Shown here piece by piece: positions 20,008 to 28,990 of a DNA stretch of 64,000 bases. The stretch spans positions 2,976,001 through 3,040,000 of the forward strand of contig NZ_CP070978.1 in the NCBI RefSeq assembly GCF_018417535.1, given 5' to 3'. The position numbers and the translations under genes were made by a program. Numbering within the stretch: position 1 is the stretch's first letter; the number at the start of each line of letters is the position of its first letter. The notes under the pieces were generated by a model. The model was given only the letters and a program-made list of their open reading frames with translations, had not been told where the DNA came from and did no database searches. Source of the stretch: Burkholderia pyrrocinia. Lineage in GTDB: Bacteria; Pseudomonadota; Gammaproteobacteria; Burkholderiales; Burkholderiaceae.

Positions 20008-20586
20008 ATGAACAAGACGAGCGCTTTCCGCATCCTGATTCCCGCTGCGCTGGCGCTGGCAAGCGCCGGCTTCGCGCATGCGGCCGAAGACGAAGTGCCG
20101 CGCATGAGCAACGACGTGTACCGGACCTCGGTGTCGTTCTGCTCGAATGTCGCAGCCGACGAGAAGATCGAGTGCCAGGGCGACATGATCGCCGCGGGCA
20201 GCCGGATCGTTGCGGCGATCGGCGGGCTGCCGCCGGCGTTCGCCACGTCGATCGACGAAGGCGCGCGCAGCAAGCTGCCGGCGGCCGAGCGCGACGGGCT
20301 CGCGCCGGTCGAGGCGGGCGCGATCGACAAGGACGACGACGTGGCCGGCCTCGCCGGCATGGTGCACCTGTGCGACGTGTACGAATCCGAGCCGGCGTCG
20401 CGCGCGCGGCATCACGCGGCGCTGAAGCAGCAGGCGCCGGGCGCTGCGCCGCGCGTCGAGGCGTTGCTGGCCGATTCGTCGACGGCGGCGCGCCGGCGCG
20501 TCAGCGTCGGCGTGTGGCAGATCCTCGTGCTCGAAGGCCCCGAATCGGCCGCGCGTGCGTGCACGCAGCTGGGTGCCGGATCGTGA
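20008..20586 (+). CDS. Small exported protein, Rap1a/Tai-like, unknown function
   Basis: A protein of 192 residues with a clear signal peptide (MNKTSAFRILIPAALALASAGFAHA). The mature part has cysteines in SFCSNV, IECQGD, VHLCDV and RACTQL, suggesting two disulfides. The small cysteine-bearing helical layout, with a C-terminal Cys, recalls the Rap1a/Tai immunity fold, but this is weak evidence. The start at 20008 is chosen because the signal peptide begins there. It lies 98 bp downstream of the membrane-fusion gene on the same strand. Confidence 0.62.
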   Translation: MNKTSAFRILIPAALALASAGFAHAAEDEVPRMSNDVYRTSVSFCSNVAADEKIECQGDMIAAGSRIVAAIGGLPPAFATSIDEGARSKLPAAERDGLAPVEAGAIDKDDDVAGLAGMVHLCDVYESEPASRARHHAALKQQAPGAAPRVEALLADSSTAARRRVSVGVWQILVLEGPESAARACTQLGAGS

Positions 20587-20832
20587 GCGACGGCGTGCCG
20601 CCGGGAACGCGGCACGCATCGGCCGTGCGCGGTATCGGGCGGGGCGCGGTATGAGCGCCCGCGCCTGCGGTTCGCGACGATTTCGCGCGGCGCGACGGCG
20701 CGTGGCCGTGCCACCGCACATAATTCGGCCACCTTCACATTCGTGCCACGTTGCGGCAGCAACAATCCCGGGCAGACATTCGACAATCTTGCGGCGCATC
20801 CCGCGACCGCAAGCCTTTTCCGAGGAAACGCC

Positions 20833-21564
20833 ATGCTCAAGACGCTCGCCCGCGCCGCTGCCGCACTCGCCGTCGCTTCCGCTTCACTGCACGCCACCGC
20901 GCAGACCAGCTACGACTACCTGTTGCTCGCCGCCTCGTGGGAGCCCGGCTTCTGCGCGTCGCACGACACGCCCGAATGCACGAACCTCGCCGGCTCGTAT
21001 GCGGCGACGAGCCTGTCGCTGCATGGCCTGTGGCCGAACCGATATGACGGCAACCAGCCGTTCTACTGCGGCGTGCCGCAGAGCGACGTCGATCTCGACA
21101 ACGCGCACCAGTGGTGCAGCATGGACGCCTACCCGATCAGCAGCGCGACCCGCAACACGCTGTCGACGTACATGCCGGGCGTCGCGTCGTGCCTCGACAA
21201 GCACGAATGGTTCAAGCACGGCACCTGCTCGAATTCGGCGTCGCCCGATGCGTACTGGAACCAGGCGTCCGGCATGATCAGCCGGCTCGGCAACACGTCG
21301 TTCAATGCATACCTGCAGGCGAACGCGGGCAACACGGTCACGCGTAACCAGTTGCTGTCCGCGTTCGAAGGCGCGTTCGGCAGCAATACGCGCAGCGCGG
21401 TGTCGCTGAAGTGCACGAAGACCAATGGCGTCAGCTATTTCACCGAAGCGTGGATCGCGGTGAAGACGAATGCGACCACGCAGTTCCCGAGCGCCGCGTC
21501 GCTCGTGACGGACGGCAATACGCAGGGCACGTGCCCGACGTCGGGCGTGTATATCGCGAAGTAA
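20833..21564 (+). CDS. Secreted ribonuclease T2 family protein
   Basis: A protein of 243 residues with a signal peptide ending near HATA-QTS. Both RNase T2 catalytic segments are present: CAS I SLHGLWP (near residue 62) and CAS II HEWFKHGTC (near residue 130), each with its catalytic histidine. It is a periplasmic or secreted endoribonuclease that cleaves single-stranded RNA through a 2',3'-cyclic intermediate. Several cysteines fit the conserved disulfides. A GAGGA ribosome-binding site lies 7 bases before the ATG at 20833. Confidence 0.93.
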   Translation: MLKTLARAAAALAVASASLHATAQTSYDYLLLAASWEPGFCASHDTPECTNLAGSYAATSLSLHGLWPNRYDGNQPFYCGVPQSDVDLDNAHQWCSMDAYPISSATRNTLSTYMPGVASCLDKHEWFKHGTCSNSASPDAYWNQASGMISRLGNTSFNAYLQANAGNTVTRNQLLSAFEGAFGSNTRSAVSLKCTKTNGVSYFTEAWIAVKTNATTQFPSAASLVTDGNTQGTCPTSGVYIAK

Positions 21565-21652
21565 CGCGGGGTTCGCCGGTCGGCAGCGGCATGCCGGCCG
21601 GCGTGTGCCGAACTGTTCCGGCATGCATGGCGACGGCTGCCGCCCCGGGATC

Positions 21653-22519
21653 TCAGACCCGTTCCTCGAGTGCTCGACGTGCGGTTCGCAGCACCTCGCC
21701 GCTGTCGATCCGGTCAGGGTGAAACCGCGGCGCGAACCAGAACAGCCAGGCTGGCAGGATCCGCGTGAAGATGCCCGGATGCACGAACAGCCACCATTGC
21801 AGGCGCGCCCATTCGCGCAGATTGCTGCGCTGCCGATCAGCGGCGGCGAGGCGGTACATGAAATAGGTTAGATCGAAGACGAAATACACCGAGACCGCCA
21901 GCATGGCGCCGCAGCGAATCAGGTAGCACCTGAGCGATCGCGGCTCGATGGCGGCAAGCACGTCGAATGCGACCGCCTTGTGTTCGGTTTCCTCGATCGC
22001 ATGCCATCTCCAGATCGCTGCCATTCGCGGATCCGCCCCGTCGAGCACCTCCGAGTGCCGCAACAGTTGGTGGGCCAGGATCGCCGTGAAGTGTTCGAGA
22101 CAGGCCGTCGACGCGAGACGCGTGATGGCCGGCATGGCCGACAGGCTGTTTTGCTGGCGGCGCCGGATCAGCGCTTCGAGTTGTTCGACCGGGGCGCCTT
22201 GTGCGACGAGACGGTCGTTGTAGCGCCGGTGTTCGCGAATATGCGTGGCTTCCTGGTGGATGAATCCTGCGACGTCTTCAGCGAGCGGCGTATCGCGGGG
22301 AATCCTGTCACGAAAATGGCTGACGCTGTCGATGAAAAACCGTTCGCCGAGCGGGAACATGATCGAGAACGCATCGAAGAAGCGCGTGACGTGACACCGG
22401 CCGCGATACCAGTATCGCGGGATGGTGTCGTCGAGCGGGAAACGCAGGTCGCGTTGCGGGATCGGGGGCGAGGCACGCATCGCATCGGGCGTGCGCGAAC
22501 GCCGGAAGGGAAATTTCAT
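21653..22519 (-). CDS. PF10118 predicted metal-dependent hydrolase (ferritin-like), copy 1
   Basis: A protein of 288 residues in the PF10118 family. Metal-binding motifs spaced as in a four-helix di-iron protein are seen: QEATHIREH (near residue 89), EHFTAILAH (near 145) and AIEETEHK (near 175). One or two C-terminal hydrophobic segments (VSVYFVFDLTYFMY) suggest membrane association. No substrate is known for this family. The ATG overlaps the stop of the upstream triple-fusion lipid enzyme by 4 bp, so the two are co-translated. A second copy lies at 28008. A role in lipid chemistry is inferred from these partners. Confidence 0.82.
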   Translation of the reverse strand: MKFPFRRSRTPDAMRASPPIPQRDLRFPLDDTIPRYWYRGRCHVTRFFDAFSIMFPLGERFFIDSVSHFRDRIPRDTPLAEDVAGFIHQEATHIREHRRYNDRLVAQGAPVEQLEALIRRRQQNSLSAMPAITRLASTACLEHFTAILAHQLLRHSEVLDGADPRMAAIWRWHAIEETEHKAVAFDVLAAIEPRSLRCYLIRCGAMLAVSVYFVFDLTYFMYRLAAADRQRSNLREWARLQWWLFVHPGIFTRILPAWLFWFAPRFHPDRIDSGEVLRTARRALEERV

Positions 22520-25203
22520 GTCGACTCGGTTGCCGGGCGTGTCAGGTGCTGGCTCCATCGAATGCCGGGCTGCTCCAGATAGCGGTACGAGAGTGAGGCA
22601 ATCAGCGCGATCGCGCTCAGCGACCCGATGCCGGCCAGCGCCAGTTGCGACCCTCCGACGGACGCGAATCCCCCGGCGCGCCACAGTATTTCGTAGGTGA
22701 CGAGCAGGACCGGAAGGTGGCAGAGATAGATCGAATACGCTCGTTCGCCCACCCAGCACATCGCGACGCTGAACCGGCCTGGGCGCGGCACGCCGCGTCG
22801 ATGGTTGCCGGCCGCTTCCAGCCAGACGAGGCCGGCGGCAGCCAGCGCGATGACGGCAATGGGTGCGCGTGCCGAGATGAGCGGGGCGCAGACGAGGATT
22901 GCCAGCAGCGCGATCCTGGCCGGCGACATGAGGCTTCGGACGGCGAGCATGGCCGCAAGGCGACGAGATGCCTGCGTTCGGTGGAACGCATACACGCCTG
23001 CGCCGAGCACAAGCGCGTCGACACGCAGGAACCAGCGCAGATCGAGCGCATGATAGGACAGGGTATTGAGCAGTGCGACACCCGTCAGCGAGACGATGAG
23101 CAACGTGCGCAGCCGCACCACGAGCAACGCAGTCGCGAGCACGACGTAGAACTGTTCTTCGAGCGACAGGCTCCAGTAGATCGCCGTCAACTGCGGCAAT
23201 CCGCATTGCACCGCGGCGCCGCTCGCATGGCACCCGGCCCAGAAGAGGTTGGCGTAGCCGAACGCACCGGCGGCCGTTGCGCGCAGTTGTGCGGCCGTGT
23301 CGAGGCGGCCGAACGCCGTCAGCGTGAAGCCGAGTGCGATGCCGATGGCGAGCCACGTCCAGGCGGCGGGCAGCAACCGGCCAATTCGCCTGATCCAGAA
23401 CGCGCGCCATGTGGCGCCATCGATGCGATCGGTTGCGCGTCCGGCCAGCAGCGAGCGGCTGATCACGAACCCCGATATCGCGAAGAAGAGATCGACCCCG
23501 CCCCAGAGCGACAGCTTGTCGACCGCGGCACCGGCATCGGGTAGCGCCAGCAGATAGTGCTGGATCAGAACGAGCAGGATGGCGACACCGCGCAGCACCT
23601 GAATGCCAGGCATCCTCGGTAATGCCGCCGCATGGCCTGGCGGCAGGTCGGGCGATGCTTGGTGTTCCGCGTATCGACTGGATGAAATATCGGCGTCTGC
23701 AGCTCGGGTGCCCGTATCGGGTTGCTCGAAGGCCGCGGCACGCCGTTCGGCGACCGGGCGCCCGCGCCAGAGCAGCGCGACGAGTTCGCGCGACTCCAGT
23801 CGGCGTTCGTTGCTACCCACCGCCTCCGGCAACGCATGCCACGGAATCGACGGATTGCGGTGATGCTGCAGATGCAGATTGATGTGGTATGGCCACACGA
23901 GCACGCGGCCGATCCATCCGGTTCGCCATGAATACGTCCAGTCGCTCCAGCCCGGCGTTGCATCGGGCCCGCCGCTGTGCTCGGCCATGCTGCGAATCTT
24001 TTGCAGCAGCACCGACAGCGTGAGCAGCGGCACGAACCACAGCGCCGCGACCAGCAGAATCGTTCGCGCGGAACAGGCCCACACGAGCAGTGCGACGATC
24101 GCCACCCATACCGCCGCCGCCGCATGAAACGGCCGCCCGAGCCGCACGGGCGGCGCGCCGGCGCGTCGAAACGCGGCCATGTTGCGCACCATGTTCAGCA
24201 CGAACAGATCGCCGAGCAGTTGCCGCGCGAGCGCGAGCGCGTCGAGCGGCCGGAACCGCCATGGCTGGCCGTGATAGAGAAACCGACGCTCGGGGTCTTG
24301 CGCGGTGCCGAGATGCCGGTGATGCGCGAGATGCAGCGGCCGGTAGAACTCGACGGGCACGAGCCCCGGTACGCCGATCGCGAGGTTGATCAGGAAGTCA
24401 TTGAGGCCACGGCCACGCGCAAGGTGATAGTGCGCCGCGTCGTGATACAGGATGAACAGTGCATGCTGTCGGGTCGCGACGACGAGCGCCGCAAGCGCGG
24501 TCAGGTACCACGCATCGAGCGCGATCGCGACACGCAGCGCGACGACGATGCACGCCCATTCGATCAGCAGCGCGGCTGTCGTACGCAGATTCGCTCGCAG
24601 CCGCAACAGTGCGATCGTCAACGCGCCCGCAGTGAGGCCGACCGTACCGCCCGCTGCGACATCCGCCACCCGATGCTGGCCGGTGGTCAGCACCGTCGCC
24701 GCCAGCAGCGCGCTCCACGCGACGAACAGCAGGGCCGGCCGCTTGCGCAGCGCGAGCAGCACGCTCGCGATCGCGACGGGCAGTGCGATGTGCCCGCTCG
24801 GCGACGCGGCCAGCGGCGTATCGAGCCGCTGCAGCCACGCGATCCAGCCGGTATCGGCGGTGGGCCACACGATCGCGGTGGGGTGAAGCAGATGGCTTGT
24901 CAGGCAGAGCCCGGCCGCGAGCGCGCCGGCGAAGAACGCCGGCAGCAGCCACGCGCGGCCGCGCCCGAGCCACACGAGCGCGGGCATCACGAACAGGTAG
25001 GTCAGGTAGAGCGGCACGGTGCCGGGCAGCACGGGAATCGCCTGATCGAGCGCGCTCGCCGGAATGATCTCGACCGGGCCGAGCGGCCGGTGTGTGACGA
25101 AGCGATAGAGCATGCCCGTCACGATCAGGTAGGCGACGAGCACGAACCATGGCCGGGCGATCGGCGCGACGTTCGCATCCTGGCGGGAAAGGACCTGGGA
25201 CAT
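22516..25203 (-). CDS. Triple fusion: PAP2-type phosphatase, fatty acid desaturase, acyltransferase 3
   Basis: One uninterrupted frame of 895 residues with three enzyme modules. Residues 20-205: a membrane PAP2/IPC-synthase-like domain with ASPSGH (133-138) and GQHRVADVAAG (175-185). Residues 210-480: a membrane fatty acid desaturase with HDAAHYH (254), HLAHH (291) and HLQHH (444) histidine boxes. A low-complexity linker of about 50 residues follows. Residues 530-885: acyltransferase family 3 (OafA-like) with GIQVLRGVAILLVLIQHY and SLSLEEQFYV. Each domain normally exists alone. The product should be a polytopic membrane enzyme that processes, desaturates and acylates one lipid. The start at 25203 is preferred; ATG codons at 25233 and 25317 are alternatives. 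No frameshift is evident. Confidence 0.85.
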   Translation of the reverse strand: MSQVLSRQDANVAPIARPWFVLVAYLIVTGMLYRFVTHRPLGPVEIIPASALDQAIPVLPGTVPLYLTYLFVMPALVWLGRGRAWLLPAFFAGALAAGLCLTSHLLHPTAIVWPTADTGWIAWLQRLDTPLAASPSGHIALPVAIASVLLALRKRPALLFVAWSALLAATVLTTGQHRVADVAAGGTVGLTAGALTIALLRLRANLRTTAALLIEWACIVVALRVAIALDAWYLTALAALVVATRQHALFILYHDAAHYHLARGRGLNDFLINLAIGVPGLVPVEFYRPLHLAHHRHLGTAQDPERRFLYHGQPWRFRPLDALALARQLLGDLFVLNMVRNMAAFRRAGAPPVRLGRPFHAAAAVWVAIVALLVWACSARTILLVAALWFVPLLTLSVLLQKIRSMAEHSGGPDATPGWSDWTYSWRTGWIGRVLVWPYHINLHLQHHRNPSIPWHALPEAVGSNERRLESRELVALLWRGRPVAERRAAAFEQPDTGTRAADADISSSRYAEHQASPDLPPGHAAALPRMPGIQVLRGVAILLVLIQHYLLALPDAGAAVDKLSLWGGVDLFFAISGFVISRSLLAGRATDRIDGATWRAFWIRRIGRLLPAAWTWLAIGIALGFTLTAFGRLDTAAQLRATAAGAFGYANLFWAGCHASGAAVQCGLPQLTAIYWSLSLEEQFYVVLATALLVVRLRTLLIVSLTGVALLNTLSYHALDLRWFLRVDALVLGAGVYAFHRTQASRRLAAMLAVRSLMSPARIALLAILVCAPLISARAPIAVIALAAAGLVWLEAAGNHRRGVPRPGRFSVAMCWVGERAYSIYLCHLPVLLVTYEILWRAGGFASVGGSQLALAGIGSLSAIALIASLSYRYLEQPGIRWSQHLTRPATEST

Positions 25204-25264
25204 GGTGGGAGCGGGCGGATGACCGGCTATCATAGCAAGGTGTTCAGCCTTGCAGGAGTGCCCG

Positions 25265-25975
25265 ATGGAGTTGCGCGCCACCGCCGTCGACCGTGCGGCC
25301 TTGCGCCCGGACGACATCGACCGGATGTTCTCGTTGTATGCGGCGTCCTATTGCGACACGGGGCGCGCGCAGTTCGACCGCGATCTCGGCGACAAGACGC
25401 ACTGCATCGTGCTGCGCGACGGCGGCGGTGCAATCCAGGGCTTCTCGACGCTCAAGCAGTACGAGACCCGCTGGCGCGACGCGTCGATTCGCGTGATCTT
25501 TTCCGGCGACACGATCATCGATCCCGCGCACTGGGGCACGCAGCATCTCGCATTCGCGTGGATCCGTCATGCGGGCGACGTGTGGCGGCAGGCGCCTGCG
25601 GTGCCGCTGTACTGGTTCCTCATCTGCAAGGGGCATCGCACATACCGCTACCTGCGCGCGTTCGCGCGCGATTACGCGCCGCGCGCGGGCGGCACAAGCG
25701 CATCGGCCACGCAGGACCTGATGGACCATCTGGCCGCCGACCGCTACGGGCGTGCCTACGACCCTGCGACAGGCATCCTGTCGTTCGACACACCGCAAGG
25801 CCGGCTGACACCCACGCTCGCGGAGGTGCCGGCCGCGCACCAGCGGCTCGCCGACGTCGATTATTTCCTGGCGCGCAACCCCGGGTATGCGCGCGGCGAC
25901 GAGCTTGTGTGTCTGTGCGAGCTGTCGGCGGCGAACCTGCGGCCGCTGGCGCGCCGGCTGTTCGACGGCGCGTGA
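25265..25975 (+). CDS. Uncharacterised protein, possible GNAT-like acyltransferase
   Basis: A protein of 236 residues (MELRATAVDRAALRPDDIDR), soluble, with no signal peptide. A SYCDTGRAQFDRDLGDK start and a VIFSGDTIIDPAHWG / YWFLICKGHRTYRYLR core are consistent with a GNAT-type acyl-CoA-binding fold, but no classic signature is clear. The start at 25265 follows CAGGAG. It diverges from the triple-fusion gene by 61 bp and is followed after 10 bp by a GNAT-like gene on the same strand, so the two form an operon inside the lipid cluster. Confidence 0.55.
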   Translation: MELRATAVDRAALRPDDIDRMFSLYAASYCDTGRAQFDRDLGDKTHCIVLRDGGGAIQGFSTLKQYETRWRDASIRVIFSGDTIIDPAHWGTQHLAFAWIRHAGDVWRQAPAVPLYWFLICKGHRTYRYLRAFARDYAPRAGGTSASATQDLMDHLAADRYGRAYDPATGILSFDTPQGRLTPTLAEVPAAHQRLADVDYFLARNPGYARGDELVCLCELSAANLRPLARRLFDGA

Positions 25976-25985
25976 GCCGGCACGC

Positions 25986-27101
25986 ATGCAGATTCGTCTC
26001 GCGCAGCCGGCCGACAACGCGCGCATCCTCGATTTCCAGACCCGCCATGCGATGCAGGGCAGCCTGCCGTTGCGTTTCGACCGGGCACCCGACTACTTCG
26101 CACTGCACCGTTGCCACGCGTCCGCCCACGAAGTGTGGCTCGCGGAGGACGAGCAGGCGGCGCTGAAGGGGATCGCGAGCCTCGTCGTGCGCGACGGCTA
26201 TCTCGGCGAACGCGTGCAGCCCGTCGCCTATCTCGGCGATCTGCGGCTGATGCCCGACCGCCGGCTGTCGCGCGGATGGACGGACGCGGTGCGCGAGCGT
26301 TTCGCCGCCTTGCGGCGCGAGGCGGGCGTGCATCACGCGTATTGCTGCATGATTCGAGACAACCGGCTCGCGATGCAATCGCTCGCGCGATCGCGGCGCG
26401 AGCACCGGTTGCGCTTCGCGCATTGGCACGGCTACGAGAACGTGTCGATCTACGCGCAACGCGGCCTGTCGTCCGCCGTGCGCTTGCCGCCCGGCGTGCG
26501 GATCGTCAATGCACAGCCGCATCACGCCGACGCATTGCGCGCCTTGCTCGACGCCGAGTCGCGCCGCCAGCCGTTCGGCTGCGTGTTCTCCGACGCGGAA
26601 TTCGCGCGCCGGCTCGATACGTGGCCCGCGTTCGGCATCGATTCGTTCCTGCTGGCGCTCGACGCGCGCGACAACCTGCTCGGCTGCGTCGCGCCGTGGG
26701 ATGCCGGCGACATCAAGCGGATCGTGCTGGAACGCCTGCCGTTGCCGCTGAATGCGATCCGCGTCGCGTTCAACGCGCTGGCGCCCGCGTTGCGCCGCCC
26801 GCGCATCGCGGGGCCCGGCGAACCGTTGCGCGACGTCTACCTGACGCACCTGCAGGTGCGCGGCCGCGATCCGGCCGTGTTCGCGGCGCTGCTCGACGCC
26901 GCGTGGGCGCGCGTGCGCGATCGCCATGCGCTGCTGCAGCTTTGCCTGTACGACGCCGATCCGTTGTGGCCGGCGCTCGCGCGCTATCGTGCGGCGCGTA
27001 CGCCGATGGACCTTTATACGCTGTCGACCGGCGAGCCGACCGAGCCGATCGACGGGCTGCTGGCCGGCCGCGTGCCGGGCTTCGAAATCTATCTGGTCTG
27101 A
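25986..27101 (+). CDS. GNAT family acetyltransferase-like protein
   Basis: A protein of 371 residues. Its N-terminal half (IRLAQPADNARILDFQ, then AYLGDLRLMPDRRLSRGWT near residue 82) follows the GNAT pattern of motif D and acetyl-CoA loop. The C-terminal half (from about residue 165, VRIVNAQPHHADALRALLDAE) looks like a second, diverged GNAT-like module. It lies 10 bp after the preceding gene. Inside the lipid cluster it may transfer an acyl group to an amine-bearing intermediate, but this is inference. Confidence 0.65.
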   Translation: MQIRLAQPADNARILDFQTRHAMQGSLPLRFDRAPDYFALHRCHASAHEVWLAEDEQAALKGIASLVVRDGYLGERVQPVAYLGDLRLMPDRRLSRGWTDAVRERFAALRREAGVHHAYCCMIRDNRLAMQSLARSRREHRLRFAHWHGYENVSIYAQRGLSSAVRLPPGVRIVNAQPHHADALRALLDAESRRQPFGCVFSDAEFARRLDTWPAFGIDSFLLALDARDNLLGCVAPWDAGDIKRIVLERLPLPLNAIRVAFNALAPALRRPRIAGPGEPLRDVYLTHLQVRGRDPAVFAALLDAAWARVRDRHALLQLCLYDADPLWPALARYRAARTPMDLYTLSTGEPTEPIDGLLAGRVPGFEIYLV

Positions 27102-27117
27102 CGACGGGCGGTGCGGC

Positions 27118-28011
27118 TCACGCCGGCCGCGTGACGTGCAGCAGGTCGGCAACGGCGAGCCAGAAGCGCCCCGCGTCGAAGCCGAGCCCGCCGAGCACGG
27201 GCTGGCCGTGATCGAGCCGAGGCAGGCAGATCTGCGGTTTGCCCGGCATCACCTGGTGTTCGAGATAGAACTGCCCGTCGTGCGCGCAGCCTGGGCGATG
27301 GCCGTTCAGCCGCGCGTGATGCGAATCGAAGCGCGTGGACGCTTCGACGGACCAGCTCACCGCATGCACGAGATGCAGGTCGCGCGGCAGCGCCGCGAGC
27401 ATCGCGCCGACGCGCGGATCGCGCCGGCTGCTGATGTCGCGCGTCCCGCCGTCCGCCCAGCGCGTGCGCAGCAGGCGGTGCGCGATGCGGTCGGGCCACG
27501 GCGCGGCCGCGTGCGGCGGCAGGCCATGACGGAAGATCGTATCGACGATCGACGACGGGCCGATCGGCGGCTGCACGAGCGCGATGCCCGCACAACGCTT
27601 CGCTAACACCGGATCGCCGACGAGCGCGGCGAGCGTATCGATGCCGCCCTTGCTATGCGCGAGCGCGACGAATTCGCCGCCGGCCGGCAGATGCGCACGC
27701 AGGTACACGCCGATATGCGCGCCCTGATCGACCACGCCGCGAGCGGAGCGCACGGGCACCATCAGCACGCGGTAGCCGGCCGCGCCGAGCGTCTGCCGCG
27801 CGCTGCGATTGCAGCCGGGCAGCCATTCGGAGTACAGCCCGGCGACGAGCACGATCGTCGTCGTCAGCGGCAGGCGGGCGGTGCGTTGCATCCAGCCGTC
27901 GATGAACGCGTCGGTCCGGTCGAGCGCCGCGTCGGCCCGTGCGAACGGCGTCGCCGGATAGTGGCGGCGCCAGTCGTCGAACCCGTCGGGCGTCCACGGC
28001 GCGCGCATCAT
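27118..28011 (-). CDS. Alpha/beta hydrolase
   Basis: A protein of 297 residues with an alpha/beta-hydrolase core: strand LTTTIVLVAGLYSEWLPG, nucleophile elbow AHSKGG (Ser120, a variant of GxSxG), a late DSHH and a C-terminal LDHGQP histidine. No signal peptide is seen. The ATG at 28011 overlaps the stop of the upstream PF10118 gene by 4 bp (ATGA, 28008-28011). It probably acts as a lipase or esterase on a cluster intermediate. It converges with the GNAT-like gene, with only 16 bp between stops. Confidence 0.78.
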   Translation of the reverse strand: MMRAPWTPDGFDDWRRHYPATPFARADAALDRTDAFIDGWMQRTARLPLTTTIVLVAGLYSEWLPGCNRSARQTLGAAGYRVLMVPVRSARGVVDQGAHIGVYLRAHLPAGGEFVALAHSKGGIDTLAALVGDPVLAKRCAGIALVQPPIGPSSIVDTIFRHGLPPHAAAPWPDRIAHRLLRTRWADGGTRDISSRRDPRVGAMLAALPRDLHLVHAVSWSVEASTRFDSHHARLNGHRPGCAHDGQFYLEHQVMPGKPQICLPRLDHGQPVLGGLGFDAGRFWLAVADLLHVTRPA

Positions 28012-28895
28012 GCGTGCGATTCCGGTTCGCGTTCGGCTGCGGCCAGATACGGTTCGAGGGTGGCACGCGCGGCACGCAGCGCCGCGTCGCTGTCGATGCG
28101 ATCGGGATGGAAGCGCGGCGAGAACCAGAACAGCCACAGCGGCATCACGCGCGTGAAGATGCCCGGCGCGACGAACAGCCAGCGCAGCAGTTGCAGCCAG
28201 CCGCGCACGTTCCGCGTCTGCCCGTCGATCGCGACGAGGCGATGCACGAAAAAGACCAGGTCGATCACGAAGTAGACCGAGATCCCGAGCATCGCCGCAC
28301 AGCGCACGACATAGCGCCGCACCGCGTTCGGCATGGCCGCCGCGAACACGTCGAACGCGACGGTCTTGTGCTCGGTTTCCTCGATCGCATGCCAGCGCCA
28401 CACGGCCGCCATTGTCGGATCGGCGCCGTCGAGGATCGCCGGGTCGCTCAGCAGGCGGTGCGCGAGGATCGTCGTATAGTGTTCGAGGCACGCGGTCAGC
28501 GCGAGCCGCGTGACGGGCGACACCTGGCGCGCGGCGTTGCGCTGGCGCTTTTCGAGCAGCGCTTCGAGCGCGTCGACCGGCACGCGTTGCGACGCGAGGC
28601 GCGCGTTGTAGAGCCGGTGCACGCGGATATGCGACGCTTCCTGCCGCACGAACGCATCGACCTCGGCCGCCAGCGACGCATCGTCGCCGATGCGGTCGCG
28701 AAACGGTCGCACGCTTTCGATGAAGAAGCGCTCGCCGAGCGGGAACATCACGGAAAACGCGTCGAAAAAGCGCGTGACATGGCACAGGCCGCGATACCAA
28801 TGGCGCGGAATGCGTTCGTCGATGTCGAAGCGCACGGCGCGCGCCGGCATCCGCGACGCGGCGGGGGAGGTGTCGGTGGAGCGACCCGGGCGCAT
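28008..28895 (-). CDS. PF10118 predicted metal-dependent hydrolase (ferritin-like), copy 2
   Basis: A protein of 295 residues, closely similar along its length to the protein at 21653. Shared segments include WYRG.CHVTRFFDAFS.MFPLGERFFI, the metal motifs RQEASHIRVH, EHYTTILAH and AIEETEHK, and the C-terminal LFWFSPRFHPDRIDS. It is translationally coupled to the alpha/beta hydrolase, whereas copy 1 is coupled to the triple fusion. The two copies therefore look like paralogues with different partners. The start at 28895 gives an N-terminus similar in length to copy 1, although no good ribosome-binding site is visible. Confidence 0.82.
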   Translation of the reverse strand: MRPGRSTDTSPAASRMPARAVRFDIDERIPRHWYRGLCHVTRFFDAFSVMFPLGERFFIESVRPFRDRIGDDASLAAEVDAFVRQEASHIRVHRLYNARLASQRVPVDALEALLEKRQRNAARQVSPVTRLALTACLEHYTTILAHRLLSDPAILDGADPTMAAVWRWHAIEETEHKTVAFDVFAAAMPNAVRRYVVRCAAMLGISVYFVIDLVFFVHRLVAIDGQTRNVRGWLQLLRWLFVAPGIFTRVMPLWLFWFSPRFHPDRIDSDAALRAARATLEPYLAAAEREPESHA

Positions 28896-28990
28896 GCTAG
28901 TTCGGCCTCGTTCCGCGCGCGGCCCGGGCCGTTACCGGCGGCTGACGCATCTGTTGTATCCTCCCGTGCAAACAACCGCCATTCCGAGCC

